NCBI RefSeq assembly: GCF_025602895.1
Contig: NW_026516512.1
Coordinates: forward strand, 1 to 27,939
Reading direction: 5' to 3'
DNA length: 27,939 nucleotides
Origin: Polychytrium aggregatum
Lineage: Eukaryota > Chytridiomycota > Chytridiomycetes > Polychytriales
Each line of letters begins with the position of its first letter. Position 1 is the stretch's first letter. Shown one piece after another: positions 1 through 13,206 of the stretch. Under the pieces are notes generated by a model. It did no database searches, had not been told where the DNA came from, and was given only the letters and a program-made list of their open reading frames with translations. Position numbers and translations under genes: made by a program.

Positions 1-22
1 GGCACTAATATTCTCGGTGCAG

Positions 23-3764
<3,742 letters not shown>

Positions 3765-4595
3765 GCCCTCTCATCAGCTGGAGCAAGTCAGGTTTCATCC
3801 ATCACGAGCCGCGCGACTTCGACTTCACCCTCGATCCCACATACACATTGCCAACCCATCTCCACAATGAGTGTGACACTCGGAAATGGTGAAGGACACG
3901 CGGAGCCGACCGATGGCGACAATGCGCAGGATGTATTGGCGGAAACAGCTGGGTCGGGGAAATGATGTGCGCCAGATGCGAATGGCCGAAGGGAACATGG
4001 AAGGTGCTCCTGTATTTCGAGTGGTGGCGTGAGAGAAGAGTTGGGGCACTCTATCCCAGAACCTCAGCCTTGTGAATACATGAGCCACTCCAGGATCGAG
4101 GTGAGGCTGGGACCGTGCAAACATGAGTTTCGAGATAGCCCATCCTCCTCCGTTGGTTGACCAAAGTGGTGAGATGCAGGACCGTCATGCGAAACCTCGT
4201 ATCTATGGGCGAAAGGCCGCGACAGTGTGCGGACAACGTTCTAAGGCGAGGGGATTTGTCGAGATTTTGGCGAATGGGCCTCCGAACAGGATCAAATCAG
4301 ATTAGGCGGTGGACAAGCCGTCGCAGGATGGGCGGCAAAGTAACAAAAGTGCATCGTCGAGCACAAGCAGCCAAAGAAAAGAGTGGGTGGCCCAGCCTAC
4401 GGCGGCGGCGAGAGTATGGGGAGCGCTGCCGAGCCCGTCGCTCGACTTGGCAATCTCGCGAAAGCAGATTACGGCTATCGTAGCAGCCCGGGAGCGAGGA
4501 TCGGGACACGCGATGAATGGCATTGGTAAAGTCGGCGTAGAAGAAGCAGGAGAGGGTGAGGGAGGGAAAGAGGAGGGGGGAGGCGAAGCGATGCT
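3765..4595. other. Intergenic region between convergent helicase and MMADHC
   Basis: I find no recognisable coding sequence here on either strand. Short open frames exist but show no family motif or usable splice pattern. Near the MMADHC stop the plus strand is purine-rich with closely spaced G tracts (about 4554-4586), which could form a quadruplex or mark the MMADHC 3' end. Confidence 0.5.
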
Positions 4596-5543
4596 CTAGT
4601 TGTGCTCCTTGGCACAGGATTCGAGGTTCGACGAAATCATGGCGCTGAGGACCTGCTCAACAACCGGGAGCGGCGCAGTGGTGAACAGAGTGGCCGGATA
4701 GTTCTTGGTGCCCCACTTGGGATGCCGCAGGACTTTGCAGCAGCCGGCGAGGATGGTCTGGTACTTGAGAAGCCGGATTGCGCCGTCCACATCAGGATAC
4801 AGCGCAGCACCACGGTCCGAATAGATGGGGTATCCCGAGGCCGGGTCGGTCATGTCAGCCCAGTAGCCGAGGGCGGCGATGTTGTCCCGAAACTTTTGGC
4901 CAAAAATGTAAATCTGAAGTGGACGGGAAACGCGAATGGAGTCAGAGAGATGCGCACAACAGCATGATGGGCTCAAGACATGATGGGCTCGTGGTCCAGC
5001 AAAAGGGCAAATCCACTGCGCTGCGCTGATTCATCGGCCCCAACTCGGGATGGATGGGGCATCCGATGCACTCGCACGGGGAGATGGGAAGTCGCCTACA
5101 TAGTCGAGCAAGATGTTGCGTTCCAGGTTGGTCTCCGGCGTTACGGCGACCAGGTCGTGGCGCGAAAGCTGGAAGGTGGGAATGACAAGCAATTGGTCGA
5201 GGTGCTTGGAGTTCTTGAGTTCCGGAAAGACCAGCGCCAGCTCCTTCTTCAGATGGCGGCCGGGGGTGTGGACGGAGACCTGCATGGTGGTGGAGGTGAG
5301 GGAATGGGTGCTGTCTGTAGAAGGCGAGTCGGATGTGGGGTCCGAGTTTGAGTTTGAGCTCGACTTTTTGCAGCTGCCGACGATCTGGGAGTAGTAATCG
5401 GACTGTTTCAGGTCCTGGGCGGTGAAGGGGTACCGGAAGACGATGGGCTCGATGAGCTCGACGGGAGGGGCCTTGCGCTCCATGGGGCTGCCGCTTGGGA
5501 CTGCGGCCAGCGACGGCGAGGGCGAAGGAAGGGTGCAGAACAT
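4596..5543 (-). CDS. MMADHC: Cobalamin trafficking protein CblD (MMADHC) homologue
   Basis: MMADHC takes processed cobalamin from MMACHC and directs it to cytosolic methionine synthase and mitochondrial methylmalonyl-CoA mutase. Two exons, 5543-5100 and 4913-4596, give 253 residues (human 296). The donor GTAGGC and acceptor CTTCAG join in phase as LLDY-IYIFGQKF. Residues 164-175 (GYWADMTDPASG) and 205-217 (GCCKVLRHPKWGT) match the most conserved blocks of the family; the Cys pair 206-207 includes the position thought to contact cobalamin in the CblC-CblD complex. The first ATG at 5543 has a CACC-ATG context. The frame stays open upstream to 5828 but runs into a tandem repeat, so I did not extend it. 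A second Met at residue 20-21 could give a shorter form; human MMADHC uses internal starts to separate its mitochondrial and cytosolic roles. It is divergent from methionine synthase, its functional client. Confidence 0.92.
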
Positions 5544-5785
5544 GGTGTTGGCGAAATGGATCGGAGAAGACGGCAGCGGATGCAGCGGCAGCGTGGAAGA
5601 AGGGGAGGGGGGAATGGAATGATCCAGGAAAGACTGATGGTGATCCGGATGGGAGCAGAATGCACACGCCGCGAGGAGACTATTCGACGCAGGAAGCGAC
5701 GCAGGAAGGCGGGAATAGGATCTCTGCAGCGGATGAGCCGACGAGCCGATAGAACCACCCGCAGAGCCGACGAAGGACTGGCGAG

Positions 5786-5851
5786 GGACGTGCAAAGGAC
5801 CTGCAAAGGACCCGCAAAGGACGTGCAAAGGACCCGCAAAGGACGTGCAAA
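5786..5851. repeat. Six tandem copies of an 11-bp unit (GGACSYGCAAA)
   Basis: Units begin at 5786, 5797, 5808, 5819, 5830 and 5841. They differ only at two central bases (CGTGC, CCTGC or CCCGC). The array lies between the minus-strand TATA box and the MMADHC start, so it is probably transcribed in the MMADHC leader. Confidence 0.95.
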
Positions 5852-5902
5852 GGACGATGGTCGGAGATGGGCAGAGACGACGGATTTCAGTCCACAGGGG
5901 AG

Positions 5903-5910
5903 TTTTTATA
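5903..5910 (-). promoter_or_regulatory. Probable TATA box for MMADHC
   Basis: The minus strand reads TATAAAAA. It lies about 360 bases upstream of the chosen start, which would give a leader of roughly 330 bases containing the 11-bp repeat array. It is a sequence match only. Confidence 0.5.
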
Positions 5911-6662
5911 GCGAGACTGGCGCGAGACGGCGCCGACGGAGCGAGAGCGTGTGTGTGTGGTCGCGCCGCTGTTTGTGTGGGCAGGCGGTGCTGTGTGTGT
6001 GTGGGATGCTGGGGCGAGGGGGCGGCGAGGGGAGGGCGAGAGGCTGACGAGAAGCGTCCTTGTCTTGGCTTATCGGTCAGGGCTTGTCACTGTGTGCAGC
6101 ACCGCGGTGCGACCGACCGAGGCGCGGCAGCTGAACGCTGCGCACTCGTCTGGGGAAAAAAAGGTGTCGCCATCGACGGCGCAGCTGGTTGGCTGGGGAC
6201 GGGCATGGGCATGAAGCAGGCCGCCTGCAAGCCATGGCCGACGACAAGGGCGCCGTCGATGTGCAGAGCAGGCCCCAGGAATCTGCTCTTTTTTTTTCCT
6301 CACCCACACCCAGCCCTGTCGATGAGCTCTCGCCGCGATGGAATGCTGCGTTTCTCGAGCAGGTTTCTGGCACAAGGTCGCTGGACAAGGCTGCTGGCAC
6401 AAGGTCTCTGGCATGTGAACCCTCCGCGGTTTTTGGGGTGGCGGAAAATCGACACCACGCAACCCTATCGCGCGTTACACAGCTCAACCCCATCGCACGC
6501 TGCAGCCCTTGCCCTCGCTCGCACGAGACCGAGACCGCACCGAGGCCGCAGCGAGACTGCACCGAGGCCGGCGCGCCCCCAGCTCCTTCCATATCCGGCG
6601 CGCCCTTGCCCTGTGTCACGCACCCAGCTGTATCGCCCATACACACAACAGTGGCGCTATCG

Positions 6663-6700
6663 CACACACACACACCCATCTCATCGCACACACACACACA
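6663..6700 (+). repeat. Two CA dinucleotide runs upstream of methionine synthase
   Basis: CA runs at 6663-6675 and 6687-6700, separated by a short spacer, lie 120-160 bases before the first Met codon of methionine synthase. Similar runs occur on the MMADHC sense strand at 5949-5959 and 5992-6003. Confidence 0.85.
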
Positions 6701-6822
6701 GGCAAGGCCCAGCGCGCGGTCGCCCGCCCTCGTTTTTTGTCGTGCGGCCCGCAGATCCCCGCTCTCGCCCTTCCCGCCTCCGCATCGCTGGTCCGCCTCG
6801 CTCGCCCTCGGCTTCGTCACCC

Positions 6823-9800
6823 ATGCCTCCCGGATCGAAAAAGTCAAAGCGGGGCAAGAACAAGTCCTTGCTCGCCTCGACCAAAAACTGGGTTCTCCTC
6901 GGCCAGCAACAGCAGCAACACCTCCAGCAGCAGCAACAGCAGCAACAGCAACAGCAACACCTCCAGCCGCCCGTGCACACTCCTTCCCCTTCTGCCTCGC
7001 CGTCCTCTGACACAATGGATCCAGATCAGATCTATCTCGCCAGCCTCTTCCTGCCCGACAACATGACCGTCGAGGAGGCGGCCCAGTACCCCGTCGGAAA
7101 GGTCCCCGGCAGAGGCAAGATGGTCGAGCGCTACCTCGCCGAGACCATGGAGCGACGCATCATGTTCATCGACGGCGCCATGGGCACCATGATCCAGCGC
7201 TTCCGCTTTACCGAAGAAGACTTCCGCATGGAGCGCTTCAAGAACCACAAGAAGGACTTTATCCGTGGCAACAACGACATCCTCTCCCTGACCCAGCCCG
7301 CCGCTATCATGGACATCCATCGCCAGTATCTGATGGCCGGCTCCGACATGGTCGAAACCAACACCTTCTCCTCCACCACAATCGCCCAGGCCGATTACTT
7401 TATGGAGGATCTCGCCTACGAGCTCAACAAGGTCTCGGCCGAGATCGCCAAAAAGGTCTGTCAGGAGGTTACTCTGCTCGACAAGAGCCGTCCCCGTCTC
7501 GTCTGCGGTGCTATCGGCCCCACCAACCGCACTTGCTCCATCTCGCCCTCCGTCGAGAACCCCTCCTACCGCAACGTCACCTTTGACGAGCTCGTCACTG
7601 CCTATGCCGAGCAAGTCCGTGGTCTGCTTGACGGTGGCTCCGACGTCCTCCTTGTCGAGACCATCTTCGACACCCTGAACGCCAAGGCTGCTCTCTATGC
7701 GATCGAATCCGTCTTTGATGACGAAGCATACGAGTACGTATCGTCCGTACCGCTGCATTCTGGAGGGGACGGGGTGCGCTGAGCCGAGCCGATGTAGCCC
7801 TCTCTAATGAGATCACATCACATCACGCCGCATCGCGCCTCATCGCATCGCACTGCGGAAGCGTCCGATCTCGATCGACTGAACTTGATTACCGCCGCGA
7901 CGTGTCGCCGTGAATGTGGATCCTAACCCACCTCCTCATCTGTAAAACTCACTCCACCTTCATCACCCGCCGTCCGCTGCGCTCCTGTCGCTCCAGTCGC
8001 TGCCCCGTCATGGTCTCGGGTACCATTGTCGATCAGTCTGGCCGCACCCTCTCTGGCCAGACGGGCGAGGCCTTCATTTCCTCCGTCGAACACAGCAACC
8101 CTCTGGCCATTGGTCTCAACTGTGCCCTCGGTGCCGACCAGATGCTGCCCTTCCTCGACAACATCTCAAAGAACAACCCCGCCTACACCATCTGCTATCC
8201 CAACGCTGGCCTGCCCAACACTTTCGGTGAATACGACCAGAACGGCCCCGACATGGCCAAGCAGGTCGAGCCCTTTGCTCGTCTCGGTCTGATCAACATC
8301 CTCGGTGGCTGCTGTGGTACCACGCCTGAGCACATCAAGGCCATGAGCGAGGTCGTCAGCAAGTACCCCCCGCGCAAGCGCCCCACCTTCGATCCCGACA
8401 CCCTCATCGTCTCTGGTCTCGAAACCCTCCGCATCAACAAGGAGACCGGCTTCATCAACGTTGGTGAGCGATGCAACGTCAGTGGCTCCCGTTTGTTCTG
8501 CAAAAAGATCCTCAACGGCATGTACGAGGACGCCCTCAACACGGCCCGTGTCCAAGTCGAGAACGGTGCCCAGGTCATCGACATCAACATGGACGACGGT
8601 CTGCTCGACGGCAAGGCTGCCATGACAAAGTTCCTCAACTACATCGCCTCCGAGCCCGACATTGCCAAGGTCCCGCTCATGATCGACTCGTCCAACTTTG
8701 AGGTCGTGCTTGCCGGTCTCAAGTGCGCCCAGGGCAAGTGTATCGTCAACTCGATCTCGCTCAAGGGTGGCGAGGAGGACTTTATCGAGAAGGCCAAGAT
8801 CGTCAAGCGCTTCGGTGCCGCCGTCGTCGTTATGGCCTTTGACGAAACTGGCCAGGCTGCCATCGCCTCCGACAAGTTCCGCATGTGCGAGCGCTCCTAC
8901 CGCATCCTGACCGAGAAGGTCGGCTTCCGCGGCTGCGAAATCATCTTTGACCCCAACATCCTGACCATCGCCACCGGCCTCGAGGAGCACAACAACTATG
9001 CCGTCGAGTTCTACGAGAGTGTCAAGCTCATCAAGGCCAACCTCCCCGGCGCAAAGATCAGCGGCGGTGTCTCGAACGTCTCGTTTGCCTTCCGTGGCAA
9101 GGACAAGATCCGTGAGGCCATGCACTCCGTCTTTTTGTACCACAACATCAAGGCCGGTATGGACATGGGTATCGTCAATGCCGGTTTCCTGACCATCTAC
9201 GACGACATTCCCAAGGATCTTCTCGATATCTGCGAGGACGCCTTCTGGAACCGCGACCCGAACGTGACGGAGCGCCTGCTGGCCTATGCCGAGCAAAACC
9301 AGGCCGGCGGTCCTGGCAAGGCCGAGGAGGCCGAAGCCTGGCGCCTTGAGCCTGTCGAGTCGCGATTGGCCTACGCCATCATGAAGGGCATCACAAAGCA
9401 CATTGTCGAGGACACCGAGGAGGCTCGTCAGCAGACCGACAAGTATCCTCGCCCCCTCAACGTCATTGAGCAGCCCCTCATGAACGGCATGAAGGTCGTT
9501 GGCGAGCTCTTTGGTGCTGGAAAGATGTTCCTGCCCCAGGTCATCAAGTCTGCCCGTGTCATGAAGAGTGCCGTCGCCCACCTGATTCCCTTCATGGAGA
9601 AGGAGCGTCTGGAGGCCCTGCAGAGCACGGGCCATGCTGGAAACCCCGACGATGCCTACAACGGCGTTGTGATCATGGCCACCGTCAAGGGCGACGTGCA
9701 CGACATTGGCAAGAACATTGTCGGCGTCGTGCTGGGCTGCAACAACTACAAGGTTATTGATCTCGGCGTCATGGTCCCGTGCGAGAAGATCCTCGAGGCT

Positions 9801-11337
9801 GCCATCCAGAACCGGGCCGACATCATCGGCCTCAGCGGTCTCATCACCCCATCGCTCGACGAGATGGTCTATGTTGCCAAGGAGATGGAGCGCCAGGGCC
9901 TGAAGATCCCTGTGCTCGTCGGTGGCGCCACCACCTCCAAGATGCACACGGCTGTCAAGATCGCTCCGGCCTACAGCTTCCCCGCCATCCACGTTCTCGA
10001 TGCCTCGCGCTCGGCCGTCGTTGTCTCGGCCCTTCTGGACCCCACTCAGTACGACGACTTTGTCGAGGATATTGCGGATGAGTACGAGGATCTGCGTGCA
10101 GAGCACTACGAGAGCCTGAAGGACCGCAAGTACCAGAAACTTGACCGCGCCATCGAGAACAAGTGCCAGATCGACTGGACCAGCCAGGCCGCCCCCACCA
10201 AGCCCAAGTTCCTGGGCACTCGTGCCTACAGCGACTTTGACTTTGAGCAGCTCATCTCGCACATCGACTGGAACCCGTTCTTCCAGACGTGGCAGCTCCG
10301 CGGCAAGTACCCCAACCGTGGCTTCCCCAAGATCTTCAACGACGAGACCGTGGGAGCCGAGGCCAAGAGGCTCTATGACGACGCCGTCGCGATGCTCAAG
10401 CAGATCGTCGATGGCGAGTGGCTCAAGGCCCAGGCCATCGTCGGCTTCTGGCCCGCCAACGCCGACGGCGAAGACATTCGTGTCTATGAGTCCGAGGCCC
10501 GCGAGACCGTGGCCGCGACCTTTTACGGACTCCGCCAGCAGGCCGAAAAGGACCACGACTCGAACGAGCCCTACTATTCGCTTGCCGACTTTGTCGCTCC
10601 CAAGAGCACGGGCATCGCCGACTATATCGGTGCCTTTGCCGTCTCGGTTGGCTTTGGTGTCGACGAAAAGTGCGCCGAGTTTGAGGCCAACAACGACGAT
10701 TACAGCTCGATCATGCTCAAGGCCCTGGCCGATCGTCTGACCGAAGCCCTGGCCGAAATCGTCCACGAGCAGGTGCGCAAGGAAAGCTGGGGATACGCCC
10801 CTGACGAAAGCCTGTCTCCCGAGGAGCTGCTCCAGGTCAAGTACCGCGGTATCCGCCCTGCCCCAGGCTACCCGTCGCAGCCGGACCACACCGAGAAGCT
10901 GACCATGTGGAAGCTCATGGATATCGAGAGACAGACCGGCATCAGCCTGACCGAGTCTCTGGTGAGTGAATCGATCAAGACTGCTGTTGGTGGCGGAGGC
11001 AATGCCGAGGAGTGCATGGTTGGATGGGACTTGGTGGTGCCGACGATTTGTAGTCGCTCCGCCGCAAGTCGCACCCTCAAATGCCCTCTCCTCTCTCTCT
11101 CTCTCTCTCTCTCTCCCCGCGTGTACTCGACTGACGTTGTGGTTCCGCTTGATTCCATAGGCCATGACCCCCGCCGCCGCCGTCTCGGGCATCTTCTTCG
11201 CCAACCCCGACGCCAAGTACTTTGCCGTCGGCAAGATCGAGCGCGACCAAGTCGAGTCGTATGCTGCCCGCAAGAACATGGACATCAAGGTCGTGGAGAG
11301 ATGGCTGGCCACCAACCTGGCCTATGACGCCGAGTAA
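6823..11337 (+). CDS. MTR: Cobalamin-dependent methionine synthase
   Basis: Transfers the methyl group of 5-methyltetrahydrofolate to homocysteine through methylcobalamin, in the cytosol. Exons 6823-7733, 7997-10961 and 11161-11337 join in phase and give 1350 residues (human 1265). Domains in order: homocysteine barrel ([10 protein letters not shown] near 113) with zinc ligands Cys346 and Cys409-Cys410 ([15 protein letters not shown]), 63 residues apart as in human MTR; folate barrel ([13 protein letters not shown]); cobalamin module with the DVHDIG ligand motif (His872) and GGATTSK; AdoMet activation domain ([16 protein letters not shown]). All key residues are present. The start is open to doubt: ATG 6823 has a weak context and adds 64 residues with a Gln tract, while ATG 7015 (ACA-ATG-G) has a stronger one and gives about 1286 residues, near the family length. 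It is divergent from MMADHC. Confidence 0.96.
6906..6966 (+). repeat. CAG/CAA repeat encoding a Gln-rich tract
   Basis: Mixed CAG and CAA codons read as two Gln runs interrupted by His-Leu pairs, in frame with methionine synthase if the upstream Met at 6823 is used. If translation starts at 7015 the tract lies in the leader. Confidence 0.85.
11088..11116 (+). repeat. CT microsatellite in the last methionine synthase intron
   Basis: An almost pure CT run about 45 bases before the acceptor at 11160. It sits where a polypyrimidine tract would be expected, though further from the acceptor than usual. Confidence 0.85.
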
Positions 11338-11820
11338 TCGATTTGGGACGCTCCTGCTTCTTCAAATCGACATTTCTCCACGTCATGCTCAAACTTCTCC
11401 AAAGGCAGTCCTCGCTTGATCGTGCCTTGCTTTTCTCCTTTGTTTCCTCCCTCTCTCCCTCTCCCTCTCTCTCCCTCTCTTTCTTTCCCTCCTTGCTTTG
11501 ATCAACCACTCACCCCATTCGTTCCATTGTTGCATCACATCGAGCTGGCAAAATGAAACGATTGCGGACATGACGGGATCAGTGGTCCCCTTTACTGTGA
11601 TTCTTGAATACATGTGCCCATCGTCACTCCTCGCAGCGGCGTAAGGTTCAGTCCCCCGCGTAAAAGTCTCATTCATGGGTTTGGATGTCATTATGAGATT
11701 CAGGAGAGCACTGCCGAGCGAGGAGCATGGATCAGGGTCGGGTGTGGTTGAGGTAGGTGGAAACGGCTGCTTGGATGTCTGGCGTGCCAAGGTATGTTGC
11801 CTGGGAGGTGAAGGTGTGAG
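11338..11820. other. Region between the convergent methionine synthase and kinase-WD40 genes
   Basis: No coding sequence recognised. A pyrimidine-rich CT/CCCT tract at 11446-11492 lies in the probable 3' untranslated region of methionine synthase. No clear AATAAA signal was seen. Confidence 0.5.
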
Positions 11821-13206
11821 TTATGGGATGGAGTCGACTTGTGCCGGCAGATGGGAGAGACTTACCAGGATGATGACAGGACGGATTGGGAGATTGAGAC
11901 TCATCACAAAGTAAACATGGGATGAGGGAGAGGAGCGCCAGCGACGGCCAAAGAGGGTGTAAGGAATTTTGATATAGTGAGGGCCGTGGCGGATCCATCG
12001 AGGCATTTTGTTGACTTGAATCCATCGAGACGAGAAAAACGACTTTGATGCAGCGATGAAGTTGTCTGGATCGTCGGAGCGAACAATCTCGTTGTCGCGA
12101 CAGAACCAGGTGATTTGGTTGCCTGATCGATCCTGTGACCGAATCCATTGACCATCGGCCGAGAATTCCACGGAGGACACATAGTTTGTGTGTCCCTTGA
12201 GGGTGTGCTTCATTTCACCTGTGGTGAGCTCCCACACCTTGATGGTCTTGTCTTTAGACCCTGAGACAATCCACTTGCAATCAGGCGAGATCGCCACGGA
12301 GGTCGCTGAGGCTGTGTGTCCTTGGAGGGTGTGCTTCAATTTGCCTGTCGTAGTATCCCACACCTTGATTGTCTTGTCCCAAGAACCAGAAATAATCCAC
12401 TTGCCATCGGGTGAGATCGCTACGGAGGACACCCAATTCGTGTGTCCAGTGAGTGTCATCTCACACGGATCCCAGGTGGGCGTTGGTCCGCAAGTGACCA
12501 GGAACGGGATCTTGTCCTCGAGTCGGTCGGCATATGTCTTGTAGATCGCCGTCTTCTTCGGTGTGAATGCATACCCCGAGTTGTACACTTGTGGTGCACT
12601 CTTGATGATTGGATCGACAAACCTACGGATGAATCGGTATGTGTCCTTGACCAGTTCCTTTGTGGTGTTGCCGACGATGGTGCTGGGTGCCTTGGCGATC
12701 ACTTCTCGCAACACAGCCAGCTGCTCAATGATCGACTTGACCACATGTGTGAGCGACACACACTCGAGCCAGAAGAACACATGTGTCTTGACGAACCGAG
12801 TGAGCACCGCTGCCACATCGACCATCTCGACCGACTGCCACACCGGACTCGACTCGGCCACTCCGTCCACACACCACACAAAGTGTGTGATCCAGTGGGC
12901 GACGCTGTATCGCAGCGACGGTGTGATCTTGGCTGCGACCCTCTCCTCGAGATCGTCGATCTTGTCGTGAAAGTCGAAGATCTCGCAGATGTTGATCACT
13001 GGCTCCTGGGCCAGGATGCGGGCCAAGCAACGAGATGCCAGGACCAGATTGAAGCAACCGGCCACATGGAAGGCCTCGCCCACCGATTGGTCGCTCAGGA
13101 GGAATGCGATGATCGTTTCGTGACTGGCGTGGGGGGCCGCTGCTTCTCGCCACCATCGATCGGTGCCAGGACCGGCACCAACAGCTCGACCACATCCATG
13201 ATCGTG
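11821..13206 (-). CDS. STAND/NLR-like C-terminal region with WD40 repeats (probably the 3' half of the kinase gene)
   Basis: This 462-codon open frame has no convincing ATG of its own and overlaps the end of the kinase frame. It begins with a helical region (HASHETIIAFLL, RCLARIL, INICEI, LRYSVAHWITHFV) that resembles the segment following the NACHT domain in fungal NACHT-WD40 proteins, where the usual text is like LHPSF-RDFL and ARCL-N-LRFNIC. Three WD40 repeats of 42 residues follow: TLTGHTNWVSSVAISPDGKW, TLQGHTASATSVAISPD and TLKGHTNYVSSVEFSADG; the third is degenerate. No NACHT P-loop is present. One extra base at the six-G run 13131-13136 would join it to the kinase frame as RPPHASHETIIAF. 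The last 80 or so residues past the third repeat are not recognised and could be read-through of an intron. Confidence 0.72.
   Translation of the reverse strand, partial: HDHGCGRAVGAGPGTDRWWREAAAPHASHETIIAFLLSDQSVGEAFHVAGCFNLVLASRCLARILAQEPVINICEIFDFHDKIDDLEERVAAKITPSLRYSVAHWITHFVWCVDGVAESSPVWQSVEMVDVAAVLTRFVKTHVFFWLECVSLTHVVKSIIEQLAVLREVIAKAPSTIVGNTTKELVKDTYRFIRRFVDPIIKSAPQVYNSGYAFTPKKTAIYKTYADRLEDKIPFLVTCGPTPTWDPCEMTLTGHTNWVSSVAISPDGKWIISGSWDKTIKVWDTTTGKLKHTLQGHTASATSVAISPDCKWIVSGSKDKTIKVWELTTGEMKHTLKGHTNYVSSVEFSADGQWIRSQDRSGNQITWFCRDNEIVRSDDPDNFIAASKSFFSSRWIQVNKMPRWIRHGPHYIKIPYTLFGRRWRSSPSSHVYFVMSLNLPIRPVIILVSLSHLPAQVDSIP
12188..12565 (-). repeat. 126-bp tandem repeats encoding WD40 units
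   Basis: The same plus-strand text (GTGTGTCC followed by similar sequence) recurs near 12188, 12314 and 12440, exactly 126 bases (42 codons) apart. The first two intervals are closely similar at the nucleotide level, which suggests recent duplication or conversion. Confidence 0.7.

Larger units (their letters stand above)
5544..6822. promoter_or_regulatory. Shared upstream region of the divergent MMADHC and methionine synthase genes
   Basis: About 1.28 kb separates the two start codons. It holds a minus-strand TATA box at 5903-5910, six copies of an 11-bp repeat at 5786-5851, GT runs at 5949-5959 and 5992-6003, a T run near 6288, and CA runs at 6663-6675 and 6687-6700. Open frames cross much of it on both strands, but the composition is simple and GC-rich and no family motif appears, so I read it as promoter and leader sequence. 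No TATA box is evident for the plus-strand gene. Confidence 0.6.

Noticed and set aside
5544..5828. Extension of MMADHC to a Met at 5828
   Set aside because: The added segment reads through the 11-bp repeat array and has no family similarity; ATG 5543 has the better context.
5845..6822. Upstream extension of the methionine synthase frame by over 300 codons
   Set aside because: The composition is simple and GC-rich, no conserved motif appears, it runs through microsatellites, and the family needs none of it.
8166..11315. Long open frame of 1049 codons on the minus strand opposite methionine synthase
   Set aside because: It is the antisense shadow of a GC-rich coding region with strong third-position bias; it has no motif of its own and the plus strand matches the enzyme throughout.
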